Origin: Norana najaformis
Taxonomy: Eukaryota; Annelida; Clitellata; Crassiclitellata; Hormogastridae
Assembly: GCA_964023275.1 (NCBI GenBank)
Contig: OZ029928.1
Location: 16,342,176 to 16,406,175, forward strand
Length of the DNA: 64,000 nt
Direction of reading: 5' to 3'
This document shows positions 43,601 to 55,000 of this stretch, piece after piece. Below the pieces are notes generated by a model, which had not been told where the DNA came from, ran no database searches, and saw only the letters and a list, made by a program, of their open reading frames with translations. The number at the start of each line of letters is the position of its first letter. Position 1 is the first letter of the stretch. A program made the position numbers and the translations under genes.

Positions 43601-46600
43601 CTCTTCAAGACAGACTCCTCAACCTGAAAACATAAAACCAAGATCAAATAGAATGGTTGTTAAGCGCTTATGGAGAATGGTTAAGCACTTAGGGAAAATA
43701 GTTGTACTCTTGGGCAATGGTCGTTAAGCGCTTATAAAAACGGTTGTTAAGCACTTAAGGAAAATGGCTATTAAGTGCTTATGGGAAAAGAGGCAAAGAA
43801 AGGCCAAGGAGTTCATGTTGCAGGTTGCTAGGCAACCTGTCCCAAAAAGAGGCAAAGAAAGGCCAAGGAGTTCGTGTTGCAGATTGCTAGGCAACCTGTC
43901 CCAAAAAGAGGCAAAGAAAGGCCAAGGAGTTCGTGTTGCAGGTTGCTAGGCAACCTGTCCCAAAAAGAGGCAAAGAAAGGCCAAGGAGCTCATGCTGTAG
44001 GTTGCTAGGCAACCTATTCCAAAAAGTTAGACCATCAACCACAGCAAAGCTTCCATACTGCACAGTGGAATTTAGGGCCAGAAGGACAGCCACGTCAAAC
44101 AACACAGCAAGGAAAAAGGTTCTGCTGCCAGGAATGGACGAGACACACATCGCTTTCCAAAATAAGAAGCAAGACAATTTACACATAAGCATGAGCTTTG
44201 TCAAGCCAAGTGCTGTTAAAAATTCTTCCTCGCCTGTGCTGCCATCTGGTGAAATGGTTGCTATAGATCAATAAATGAGCAGAAACTTACTTTGGCAACC
44301 TTGAAAATGGGCAAACTCTGGAAGTATGAAGAAACCGTGTCTCCATATCGCTTGATAAACGCTGTGAAGTAGTCCCATGACATCTGCAGTTCTTCTAAGA
44401 AATCCTTTCCAGTCTCACTACAAACCTGAATTTCAATCAAACAGATCAACAGAAAAACCTGTCTAGAAACTGTATCTACACAGAATCCAACTCATCGACA
44501 AATAACCAAAATAATACACTGCCTTGCTTACAATATGTTCCACCTAAACTCAGAATAAAAAACAGTGTATCAATGACCTACTCAAGCAGATGAAGATAAA
44601 GGCCTCTTCTTATGGATATACTCAGAGTCAGCATCGTAAAGGATCCCATATCCCACAAATGAGACGTAGGGGAGGCGCTCATCTCCTTTTCTTGGCCCTT
44701 GAGACGGCAGTGGATAAATTCCAATGTCCTGGACACGGGGACAGTGCATCGCAACTTGCCGTTTACTTTCCAGCTTACCCCGGTACCAAATTATACTGTT
44801 TAGTGACAGAGGCACAGTGTGTTGTGCAAACAACTTGCCCAGGGTCGTTACACGGAGTTGAAACCACAACCGCACGATCATTGACCAAACGCGTTACCAA
44901 GAGACCATCATGCCACACAGTACTACATGTAACAATGTTACAAAATGCACTACAGTTGGAAAAAATATATGTAAGTACCATTGGTTTATGCCTGTAGGTC
45001 TGTATATACAAGGTATTTAATTTGATAATTACAGTTGTCAAGGTGCATACCTGATACATGCATCCATAAAATTTGTAAAAGAATTAATCATTGCATTTAG
45101 TAATGTAATGCAAAGTAATGTTACATATAATTTATATAGCTCCGTTCTCAACAGTCCCAATCTTGCCTTTTCTAGAACGTGAAAACCGCCCCGATAGAAT
45201 TGGAACATCTCAACCAATCGGTCCAGAACATCAAGTAGATGATTGCTTGGGCAATACACTTTTCCAGACAATCCCTGTAACACAGAACAAAACCGATTTA
45301 TAAACTCAGCTATTCTGAATACATCGACCATACAGAATCAGCAGGAAGATCAGGCAACGAGGGAGGGAGCTAGCCCTTGTATGCGGAGGCTGAGAAACTG
45401 AAGTCGCTAACACTTCATACCGACAGTTGACTCTAGCGGCTAGCATCATAAGTACTTTTCTCCTGTAGGTCAGAAGCCCCTTACAGGCAGGCGACCTCAG
45501 GAAGTACCTTTCAAACGAAGCAGACTATGCAGCAACAAAAACTAGACTGTGACTCACAACAAGCACGAGGATATGAACTAAGAATGCAGTGATTGAATGC
45601 AAAATTGTTTTTACATGTAAATGTAAAAGTTTTTCTACAGTGACCGTATGGCCTCGACCCAGCTCATTTTTCAATGAATTTATCGGATGAGATCCTTCAT
45701 CACCATTTGAATCGGCACCACGCCATTTAAGTTCCACACGTACGGACTGTGCTAGCCCGAGATTCAAACCTCTGAAATAAGCCACACGAACCACCATATC
45801 ATCATATATTACCATTAACTCACCTTTCAGTAAACTTAATCAGGAAACATCAGCAAATTTCATTCACATAAAATCCACGAGTGGCGATCTTAGACTCAGA
45901 AGGTTCCGGACCCCAGAAGCCCCGGCCAGCTAAAACGCAGAGGATGCTCATTTAATAAATCACTAATTCATAATTGATTTAACTGGAACCAACTAACCAG
46001 AGTGTAATGCTCAACATGTCTGAGGGCAATTTTGGCGTCCTGCAAGCAGTAGACTGATGTAGGTGAACCAAACGTCATCTGAAGAAATCTGCTTATGCCA
46101 ATCAGCTGCGATACCAGACCGTACCTGTCAGGTTTCTCAATCTAAAACACAGACGACTAATTTGTAATGTGATCCTTGAAAACAATACAATCCGCAAATA
46201 AGCTAGGAGCAATGAAAAAACATTCACGTTATTAATTTAATTTCCTATAAAGAATACCTTTTAAATCTTATAAAAGAATGCTTTTTATATATCATAAAAC
46301 TAGTTCTGCCTCACTTGACTCTGCATCTATCTTCATCATCGATGCAATCCAGATCAGAGAATATGAACATGTCAAAAGTGAATGGGAATTTGTTTGCTGG
46401 TGTGTCTGCGTGGGACTGTCAGTGTAGGCCATCTCCAACTATATGACAGGCACCGGTTTTGGCTGCCAGATTCGACTGGGATGTCATATATACTTAGTTG
46501 TACGATTGTACGATGATACATGTACGATTTGCGATTTTTTCCTCATGTAACATGTACACCAATGTGCAATTAGCTGCTGGTTTTCTAATAAAGAATATAC

Positions 46601-47244
46601 TTATGACGGCCTTCCATCATATCTTAATACTTTGCTGACTCCTTATCGCCCTCCCAGATTCTTGCGTTCTTCTGATACTGGTTTGTTGCAAGAATCTAGG
46701 TTCAGGACAATTGTAGGATCACGTGCCTTTAGCTGCTGTGCTCCTCGCATCTGGAATTGTCTACCACAAAAGGCCCGTCTTGCAAACTCCCTATCATCTT
46801 TTAAATCACTTGTTAAGACTCACTACTTCATCCTGGGTTTTGCATGACTCCATCTTGGTCCCGAGTGAACATACATATGTGCGTCAGATTCAGGTTTACC
46901 AACATTGGGCGCCTTACAAGTGCTTTAAATAAATAAATAAATAAATACTTACTTACTTATAAGAGCATCATCTGTAGAGGCAAACTCAGTCTTTCAGAAC
47001 ATTGGTTAGGCTAGTAAAAAGCAGTCCAGATATGTCTTTAAAAGGTTCTATACATTCAGATACATGCAAAGCCTTTTCTTTTAAATTACAGGGCCTTCTT
47101 CAGCTGATATGCATCTAATTTAGCAAATAAAGTAAAAACAAACTCACAGCAAATGGTGAAAAATATAGGATGCCATCCTCAACAAAGTCATTTTCATCCT
47201 TTAATCGGTCGTTATCAAAAACGAAAAATATTGCATCTTCTGTA
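37650..47244 (-). CDS. HPS4: HPS4 (BLOC-3 subunit), 5'-partial, 11 exons found
   Basis: HPS4 pairs with HPS1 as BLOC-3, a Rab32/38 exchange factor for lysosome-related organelles. Minus-strand exons: 47244-47148, 46141-45998, 45274-45167, 44425-44291, 43437-43337, 42791-42722, 42054-42030, 41073-40610, 39156-39096, 38549-38441, 37812-37650 (TGA). All phases agree and give 491 residues; human is about 708, mainly with a longer middle. Matching blocks include FFVFDNDRLKDEND...GILYFSP near the N-terminus, DVLDRLVEMFQFYRGG, SGCLLYDNQVCYSQLTPDL, VRLFRVYLTQDEVLSLG and, near the end, QAAQMMHEEFSADVDTMEIT. The exon at 41073 holds the Ser-rich low-conservation middle. One intron is GC-AG (donor at 45166-45165) and one exon is only 25 nt. 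The start exon, ending with two bases of a split codon, was not found between 47.26 and 49.0 kb. Introns hold SINEs, a hAT remnant, an RT fragment and three minisatellites. Confidence 0.88.
37885..38215. repeat. 22-bp minisatellite in HPS4 intron
   Basis: Imperfect copies of AATGTTCTTATACAACACTG followed by AG, about 14 copies, with variants TTTTTATACGATACTTTG. A short related stretch at 37165-37220 lies outside the gene, beyond its 3' end. Confidence 0.88.
38610..38745 (+). repeat. SINE family B, head-truncated copy
   Basis: GCTGTAACGCGGAGAGTACA, B box AGGTTCGAGCC, GGACCTTGAGCAAGTCCTTC, and CTCAGATTCAGATTTACTGA. HPS4 intron, opposite strand to the gene. Confidence 0.8.
39365..39545 (+). repeat. 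SINE family B copy
   Basis: Head GGGAGCTGATTGGTTATAGC, B box GGGTTCGAGCC, CCTTGAGCAAGTCCTTTGCT and TTAATAAATGCAGAAGTAAT tail. HPS4 intron. Confidence 0.82.
39928..40295. repeat. 42-bp minisatellite, about 9 copies, in HPS4 intron
   Basis: Unit CCATGGCAACAATCTACTGG + ATAAGCCAGCTATCATTCAA + TT. Because 42 is divisible by three, two plus-strand frames stay open through the whole array (14-residue repeats). The CCATGGCAAC core resembles half of an RFX X-box. Confidence 0.95.
40296..40425 (-). repeat. SINE family C, partial copy
   Basis: ATAAATGTAAATGTTTTTCT, AGCGACCGTATGGCCGCAAA and GAATTAATCAGGTGAGATCT; joins the 42-bp array directly. Confidence 0.8.
41277..41690 (-). pseudogene. Non-LTR retrotransposon RT C-terminal fragment, uninterrupted frame
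   Basis: About 135 codons open on the minus strand: CESWTLRKEEERRIEAFEMK, LLKTVRKRKLIYFGHIMRKE, GGRKRGRPRINWLGNIRAWT and VEDRGHWRNIVHDAAESRN. This is the well-known tail of RTE/CR1-group ORF2 proteins (A-F-E-M-x-C-x-R-x-x-x-x-I-S-W..., R-x-L-x-Y-F-G-H-I-x-R, G-R-P-R-x-x-W). No RT core remains. It lies in the HPS4 intron, same strand; the intact frame suggests a fairly young insertion. Confidence 0.85.
41803..41965 (-). repeat. SINE family C copy
   Basis: AGTGCACACGGTTTTCCATA, GCGACCGTATGGCCTCGACC, TGGGTGCCACGCCGTTTAAG and GAGGTTCTAATCTC; the AATGAATT stretch of the family is deleted. Confidence 0.8.
42270..42535 (+). repeat. SINE-like family E, near-complete copy
   Basis: Tail at the right: GTTGGGCGCTGTAGAAATCT then GGGATTATGATTACATGCAT. 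Body CATCGCCCACGTAGCTGCCA, TGTCTCTCTACCTGACTTTT and CTGAGCGCCTGTGAATAAGC. It lies between HPS4 exons 42791-42722 and 42054-42030. Confidence 0.78.
43139..43333. repeat. (CCA)n-rich purine/pyrimidine-skewed tract
   Basis: CCACCA, CGACCA and CAACCA triplets for about 195 bases, ending two bases before the splice donor of HPS4 exon 43437-43337 on the minus strand (where it reads as TGG/GTGGTG). The proline- and valine-rich frames are compositional. Confidence 0.93.
43785..44030. repeat. 59-bp minisatellite, 4 copies, each with an X-box-like palindrome
   Basis: Unit AAAGAGGCAAAGAAAGGCCA + AGGAGTTCGTGTTGCAGGTT + GCTAGGCAACCTGTCCCAA. Each copy holds GGTTGCTAGGCAACC (one copy GATTGCTAGGCAACC), an inverted repeat with a 3-base centre fitting the RFX X-box pattern. 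HPS4 intron. Confidence 0.93.
44635..44915 (-). repeat. SINE family A copy
   Basis: CCCATATCCCACAAATGAGA, CGTAGGGGAGGCGCTCATCT, CTGGACACGGGGACAGTGCA and CAACTTGCCCAGGGTCGTTA. HPS4 intron. Confidence 0.82.
45615..45790 (-). repeat. SINE family C copy
   Basis: GTAAATGTAAAAGTTTTTCT, ACCGTATGGCCTCGACCCAG, GCTAGCCCGAGATTCAAACC and TGAAATAAGCCACACG. HPS4 intron. Confidence 0.82.
46600..46850 (+). pseudogene. Non-LTR retrotransposon RT C-terminal fragment
   Basis: Plus-strand frame LLTPYRPPRFLRSSDTGLLQ, RFRTIVGSRAFSCCAPRIWN and CLPQKARLANSLSSFKSLVK. The G-S-R-A-F-S...P-x-I-W-N-x-L-P...F-K-S-L pattern is the ORF2 tail. It ends near an (AAAT)n run at 46928, a likely element tail. HPS4 intron, opposite strand to the gene. 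Confidence 0.78.
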
Positions 47245-47354
47245 CTGTGAAAAAGATGAAATGGTAAGAAAATCAGTTTGAATTTCGGTTCTCTATAACA
47301 ACGATTAAATTTTATATAATGTAAAAAAATAAAAATACAAAAATTAAACTGCTT

Positions 47355-48045
47355 AGTCCATCGGTTCTCAACCAGTGGTACGTGTACCCCTAAGGGTACA
47401 CCAGCTGTTGCCAGGGGGTACGCAAGAAAAAATATTTCAACTTTCACGTGATGGTGGATTGAAGAATGAATTCAACAATGACTTGTTCGGTGATTTCTGG
47501 TTTTAAAAAAAGCAGAATATGGATTAATTTCCGACAGAGCTATGAAATTTTTGATTCCTTTCAGGACTTCATATCTTTGTGTAACTGAATTTTCAGCAAT
47601 GCTTGCGATTAAAAATAAACAGAGATCGAAAAAAAACGAGCCAGACTTACGTCTAAAACTAACAAAATTAAAGCCCGATATTGCAATATTATGCACATCT
47701 AAACAAGCTCAATGCTCGCATTAAAATTAAATTTGTAAGTTGACTCTGAATAATCACTGATAACCATTAGCCCTACTCTTCATGTCTATTATTCTTATTT
47801 GAAAAGAATAAACATAAAATAAAATAAATTTATTGGTGAGCAACAGTAATAATTTTAATATAATAAAATTCGTATAGTTACACAAAAATGTTTTATAATT
47901 AGGTTAGGACTTATTAAACTAAATCACTACTATAATAAACTTACTAAAGAACGTTTCTGACAAGTTTTTCTGGTGGGGGTACGCCAGGAAATAACTTTTA
48001 TACTAGGTGGTACAACAAAAAATAAGGTTGAGGCACCGCTGGCTT
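47355..48045 (+). mobile_element. Deleted hAT transposon keeping the transposase C-terminus
   Basis: The left end TCGGTTCTCAACCAGTGGTA and the right end TAAGGTTGAGGCACCGCTGG are imperfectly inverted (GGTTCTCAACC against GGTGCCTCAACC). Inside, 47525-47724 encodes FLIPFRTSYLCVTEFSAMLA, IKNKQRSKKNEPDLRLKLTK and PDIAILCTSKQAQCSH, the hAT dimerisation-domain end (L-P-F-x-T-x-Y-L-C...F-S-x-L...I-K-x-K-R...D-L-R-x-x-L). Upstream FNNDLFGDFWF is also typical, but a stop intervenes. The catalytic part is gone. It lies in the first known intron of HPS4. Confidence 0.78.
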
Positions 48046-48660
48046 AGTCTATGAAGCAAACAACTAACCAAGGCAAAATGTGCATCGCCCCCGAATCGAA
48101 GCAATGGGTGTTACTAGTCCCTAACGGAGTCCCTCATTCTGCATATTAAGCCTTCGACTTTAAAAATTTTCAAGATCACAGATTTTATTATCACCACATT
48201 GCAACCCCAAATGGTTTAAAATTCGCTAACCTAAATGCCATGACACAATTTTACATATTTATTCTAACATATTCAAACAGCACGTTCATCAGGATACTAT
48301 AACAACCATGTGATTCTTAGAATATCTAACAATAGAAAATGAAATAAGACACCGATAGCGTGAATCGAAAGTGAGACCTTTGGGGAAGATGAGACCCTGC
48401 AAAATGCTTTAGAGTTCGACTCGTGTCAGATATTTACTTTTTCATATTACTTATTAGTACGTCGACTGCACCACATAAGAGCTCAGATGCTCTTTATTTT
48501 TTAATTGCAAAATGTTTATGTACTTTCACTAGTAGCATTACTTCATATTTAGGTGTCTGCAGGCTTTACTATATCAGACTAAGATTGGGACTGTTTTTGC
48601 AAAGTTGTGTTCACTCTTATTCGGCAAGTGCGGGCAACTCGAGTCATGCGGGCCAATAAT
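48046..48660. other. Flank between HPS4 and P2X, no exon recognised
   Basis: The missing first exon of HPS4 should lie in 47.26-49.0 kb on the minus strand. I examined ATG-to-GT possibilities here and found no convincing one. Confidence 0.4.
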
Positions 48661-48780
48661 TAAGTGGCGTGGCGCCAGTTCAAATGTGCAGCGGTGGTGA
48701 AGGATGTCACACGATTAATTCATTAAAAGATGAGCAGGGTCTAAGCCATGCTATTGAAAAATGTGCACATTTATATTTAG
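48661..48780 (+). repeat. SINE family C, 3' half
   Basis: AGTGGCGTGGCGCCAGTTCA, GCAGCGGTGGTGAAGGATGT, GATGAGCAGGGTCTAAGCCA and the GCACATTTATATTT tail. About 230 bases upstream of the P2X start. Confidence 0.75.
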
Positions 48781-49013
48781 TGTTCGCTGATAGGGCGTTC
48801 CCTTCTTTAAACTCTTTGGTGATGACTGTCAACCATGTGATACATAAAATAGTTAACAAAAGAAATAGGTGAAAAACAATAAAGCAAGAACACAGCCCAA
48901 GAGTTTCGTCACGTGCGGACAAATAATATTGGGCTATCGGATCAGTTGAGATGCCCAGTTTTCTAAGAACGGGTCGTATGAGTTAGGTTTTGAAATTTCG
49001 CATGCGAAATAAC

Positions 49014-52000
49014 ATGGCGATGGTTGAGAATCGTCGCACAACACGGGGACTGGCGTTGAGAATTCTGACGGGCTTCTTCGAGTATGACACGCCTAAGTTC
49101 GTTCACATCACCAGCAAAAGAGTGGGCGTGATCAACAGACTCTGCCAACTGGTGATTGTAGGATACATCGTAGGGTTGGCATACTTAATCAGTTTTGTTT
49201 ATGATTTAAGTACCCGTTATAATCGATTACTTATTTCAGTACTAGGCATTAATTACGTAATTGTCCGGGCTTGGCAGTTTCTTAATAGCTAGAGAGTTCT
49301 TCCACTCAAACTGAAACACTCCTCTTCCACATATCCGATCCTGATACATTTTCTTCCCCGTACCTGTCCTGCCGATCCAATTCCAAACGCCACCCATCGT
49401 AGCCGCATGACTGCCTGCCTTACTCTTGGACAGGGGCATAGCAATAGGCTGTGCAGGTTGTGCAAAGCACAAGGGCCAACGAGGCAGAGGCCGCCTAGGG
49501 GCCAAGGCCCAGTTTCTCAATTACTCAGTTACGTAAAGCAAAATAGCCAAAGTTCAGTTTGCACAAGGGCCCTCGGAAGGCTAGCTACGCCACTGCTCTG
49601 GGATCTTGACCCAGAACCAAACCATCCTGCCAATTGATTTTGTTTTGACTGAGCACCAGTGAATAAGCCGGTTCCTGCAACTTAGCTTTCGTTGGGTGCT
49701 GTAGAAATCTCGAGTTTACGTTTAACAGTTGGGAGGCAGTTTAATGAACGTACGCCCGCAAAACTAGGCGGTCGGACATTTTACTATTATATGTTATTAT
49801 TACTTACCAAGTCCCATATTTATTCCAACTTCTAACTTAAAATCCTGGTCTAAAGTCCACGTTTCATTAGCCAGTGTGCATGGGATATGTGGTCAGTTTT
49901 CAGAAACAGTGGCAATAGCTCGACCAATAAGCCACACTGTGTTTTACAGCATGGAATATTACCCTGTTTGTCTTCTTTAGTATGGGTGAATCTGTTTTTC
50001 CTGGGTATGTTACTGCATGGATTTTTACCCCGTATGTTTTATTTGGTATGGGTGAATCTGTTTTCCTAGGTATGTTATCGTTTTCCAAAAGGGTTACCAA
50101 GAATATGACAGTGTCGTAAGTGGAACAACGAGTAAAGTAAAAGGAGTGGCAGAAACCAACTACACCGCTCTCAATATAACTGGACCAGGAGGTATAGATT
50201 ATCGGATATGGGATGTGGCTGATTATGTCGTACCGCCGCAGGCAAGCGTAATTATCTGACTTTTCATTATCTAGAGCTGAAAAAATTGTTTGTTGGTTGT
50301 TAAATTAACTAATGATTTGAATGTCATTTGGCATTTTTAATAAACCAGCACGATGATGATAATGATGATGATGAGTTCTGTGCTCTAAGGCAGTTCTGTT
50401 GACTTCTATGCCACCAAGGGATGAGATGAGTGAGGTGGTTTCCCGTTGCCTTCCTCACAGACAACTGTGGGTGAGCAACTTGTCTAAGGTCGCTACGCAG
50501 TGTCTTGAGGCAGATTCGAACCCATGACCCTCCGGTTTCGAGGCACAGACCACACCACTACACCACTGCGACCCACTAGCCAGTATGGCCTTGAAAATGT
50601 AAAATTACTTATTAAAGTAATGATTTGGGTGTCTTCAGGCCTTTTTAATATAACCCAGTATAGCCTTAACCTTGTGTCTTAAAAAACTAAGACAAGAATA
50701 ATAAGTTTAGTTTTAGTCACGATTTTTGCTTTGTTTCATTGAACAGTGGTTTTAAAACAAGCTGTGGCTTACTGGTTGAGCTGTTGCCTTCTAAAGACGA
50801 TGTGTGTGGTATCAATAGGCCTCAGAATGATAACTGAAACATTATTCTTTAACAATCTTTTCTGCAAATTATTACTGGTCAACAAGAAATAGCAGCTTGT
50901 GAAACATTTTTGCATACCATAAGTCACACCTTCTTTGATCTGCTATACAACCATGTTTCGGTATCTTTAAGGTGGTCCAAATGGCATAGTATTAACCGAA
51001 ACACATCCCAACAAGATCTTCCAGCCGCGAGTTCTTAACTCACAGTTACGACTAATTAAGTTCTTAATTGGTAATTACAGCTAGTTAAGTAATTGATTAA
51101 TGCATTATCATAAGGTATTGATGGCACAACTACATCAGAAATAAAAGCTATTAGTGAATATGTTTGTTTTAGGAGAATAATGCATTCTTTGTGATGACAA
51201 ATGTCGTCGTTACACCAAACCAAACACAAGGAACGTGTCCTGAGGTAAAAACTGGCATCATAATAATAATAATAATAATAATTAATATTATTATTATTAT
51301 TATTTTGTAAATCTGAATCCGAGACATGAAGCAGTTGTGAGTGAAGGCAGATGTCCTGAGGTAAAAACTGGCGTACGATCATCTTCTTTGTGAAAGGCAC
51401 ATAATGTAAATGGCTGTGAAGGCGTTACTGTATTATTAATACTTGTGTTGGTAAGAGGATGTAATTAGTTTGATTGCTAAGCACAGCTAGTTAGCTATTA
51501 AAATTCTAGTTTTGATTAATCATATGCGTGGTGAAATGTACTACATGACTTCTGTGTGGTTCAGTTTTTCTTACGTGAAGACGTGAACTTCATGCAACTT
51601 TCAAATGCTCTGATTAAATTGTTTTGAGGAATCGTTTTTTGTTGCTGAGAGTTGTCATCATCCATGTCCTGTTATGCTCCGGCACTAATTTCTTGTTCCT
51701 GAGAAATCATTTCTTGTTTCTGAGGGATCTTTTCTTGTTCATGAGGGATTGTTTCTTGTTCCTGAGGGATCATTTCTTGTTTCTGAGGGATCATTCCTTG
51801 TTCTTGAGGGATCATTTCCTGTTCCTAAGGGATCCTTTCGACCTTGGCTAAAATCCTCAGGTAAATAATTGTTATCTGTTACATGACAAGTCTTCTGACT
51901 GATCCCAGTCAAGTTTCCTCTTCTCAGTGGATGACCTTAGCCAGGTCATGACCCTAGGTTTAACCCTGCATATGGATTTTACTTGAAAGCAACCATCGAT

Positions 52001-55000
52001 TGATGCCTTGTGCATTAAACTGGTGTTTCTTCCCAGGATCCTCAGTATATGACCTGCACGAGTGCCTCAAACTGCTCGGCTGGAGAACCAGTTCTGAACG
52101 GCAATGGTGAGAATTCCATTTCCTCAATGCACAGTTTTATATTGTGTCTGGAGGCTAGACATGACTTTTCAACAAACAGTGAATTTTTTTTCACTTTTAC
52201 TCGTAGTCGATGTTTTTCACGTTTTCCTATGTTTATTAGTTTTTCTTTGGCTATGCTTTAATACAGTTGCCAACCAGGTGCATGTAATCTGTTTGGCCCA
52301 CGCTATAGGTAAAGGAAGGGAAGGTAATATTAATTTACTTACTCATTTTCATTTTCAGATGCATATACTTTTTGTTTGGCCTGCCCTGAAAGCTAGGCTA
52401 CGAGATAGGGGAAGATATTTGCTGATTGATTATTTATTTATTATTTATATTTATTAATGCACTGCAGCGGATATCCCAAACCTTTGGACTGACCTCTTTG
52501 GATTTGACCTAGGATAATAGACGTGACCTCATGTTCAGGATGTTGACCTAGGATAATAGACGTGGCCTCATGTTCCGGATGTTGACCTAGGATAATAGAC
52601 GTGGCCTCATGTTCAGGATATTGACCTAGGATAATAGACGTGGCCTCATGTTCCGGATGTTGACCTAGGATAATAGACGTGGCCTCATGTTCAGGATATT
52701 GACCTAGAATAATAGACGTGGCCTCATGTTCAGGATATTGACCTAGGATAATAGACCCGGCCTCATGTTGCGGACCTTGGGATTCGTCCACTGCCAGCTA
52801 AAGGGCCCCCTACGTTCCATAAGACTTTACATTGACTTTGGATAAGTAGGACTTTTTTGTTTCCATTTCTTTAGGAATCCAGACGGGAAGATGCACTCCA
52901 TCAGTTCATAACAGCTCCGTCAATGTTTGTGAAATCTATGCCTGGTGCCCTGTTGAGGTCGACAAGTTACCAGTGTATGTTTCATTCATTCACCGTTCAT
53001 ACATTCAGAGCATTTATGTAGCCCATCAAAATACCTATTCTGATACATTCCCAGCCCAGCTAGAGTGGCAGAAAATGCTTTTTGACGGTTGACGAAGGTA
53101 TATGTGCGTCCATGGCCAGAAGTTCTTCTGGGAACTTCATAAGCGCTTAAATTGTTTTATATTATTACAAATTACAATTACATAAGCTCCATTTTGACAC
53201 TGTTTTCTTGAGTAATTTTGATGTCATTTCACTACTATGTTTTTTCAAATAATTTTGACAATATTCTTGTTTCTAGTTTATGGTACAAGTTTAAAGCCCT
53301 TAAATTAGCGTATCAGGACGTATTAGAGGTAGTTTTAGATTGATTTAAGACCATTATGTTTGGCAGAATTACTGGTAATTATAGTTTGTTTTTCCCAGTC
53401 CTGATCAGCCGCTGTTGAAAGGTACAGAAAAGTTCACGGTACTAATCAAGAACAATATCGAATTCCCAAAGTTCAAGGTCAAAAGGTCAGTTGTATTCTC
53501 TTCTAAACATATTTTGTTTTCTGCTTGCTTTTATTTTCTAATATATTAGCACCTTCTACTGTGGATGCCTGCCTACCTACCGGTTTTGTTTTGACTCTGT
53601 ATAAGCTGGCTCTTGCGACTTCGGTTTTATTGAGTGCTGGAGAAATCCAGAGATTACGATTGCAATTGAGGTCACACTTCTTTAGCCCGTATTGTGGTGG
53701 AAATCATTCCGTTTTGATCAAGTCAAGACTTTTGAGACCTCTCCAAAAAGTATGAAAGTTCAGCGGTCCAAAATTATTTTGAAGGATTTGCCCATTTATT
53801 TTTAAAAGTTTAGTCAGACTTAAATTTGTGTTTTGTCGTTAATTTCTTACTTACTTCGTGATGTTTCTGTTTTAAACAGTTTAAATGGGGCATGATGGCC
53901 GACTGGATAGGGCACTCGGGTTGTAAAACGGAGAGTATGGGACGGTTACTGTGTAGGGACCCTGAGCAAGTCCTCACAATTCACTCACAATTGCTTTGCA
54001 CCTGAGATTCAGATTTATTTACCTTGCGCATGTAATAAATGCAAAATAATAATAATAATTGTGATGCTTTCAGACTTTATTTCTGCTGGCAATTTTAGTC
54101 GAAACATTCTCGAAACGCAGACTCAGAGCTACCTTCGGTTTTGTCGCTACAACGCGTCAGATCCCACTGACAGATACTGCCCAGTGTTCGAGCTTGGCAC
54201 CATAGTCAACGCCACGAAAACGGCCTACGATAAAATCGCTCTCGAGGTATGTTTCACACGATAATCTTCGAATGAAATAAAGTATTTCATACATGTACAA
54301 TATGATACACTGTAGATCACTAGAAGTTCTCAACACCATAGAAATTCCCTCAGTCAGGGAGAACTGCTTATTCACGAGTGGTAAGTAAGTAAGTAATGCT
54401 TTTGTTAACACACCATATGTCCATCGACTGAGCGAGGAATCGTAGGCTAGGTAAGCGGTAGTTAGTCACAGGAGAGTTACTGGGTCAGCTTCAGCACAGC
54501 AAAAGCATTTTGAATTGCCTAGAGCAGTGCTTCCCAAAATTTTCATGTGGGGAACCCGTAAATAATTTTTCATATCCCGAGGAATCCCATCCTGTGAAAA
54601 TGTTTACACGCCAAAAAACCTGAAAGCAGGATGCACAGTTCAACATCGTTTGTTTGTTTAAGTTTGTTTACTGGTGTTATTTTGTTGTTGTTTAGGGTGG
54701 TGTTGTTGGCATCACGATCTACTGGAATTGCGATCTCGATCACAGCATACAGAACTGCTTTCCGGAATATTCCTTCAGTCGCCTCGATGCTGAAGATGCC
54801 AAGATTGCCAAGGGCACGAATTTCAGGTGAGGATTTTGATTATCGAATTATGTATTCTCGATCTAACGAGAGCGCCCTGAGCAGCCTACTTTGATAATGG
54901 TGATGCATGGAGAATGAAGAACAGTGCTGGTTAAGTAAAGTATCCCACGTCCTACAAGGGAGCTGTAGGGGAGGCGCTCATTTCCTTTTCTTTGGGCCCT

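Noticed and set aside
52441..52791. Minus-strand 116-codon repeat protein
   Set aside because: A 39-bp minisatellite in a P2X intron, antisense to the gene.
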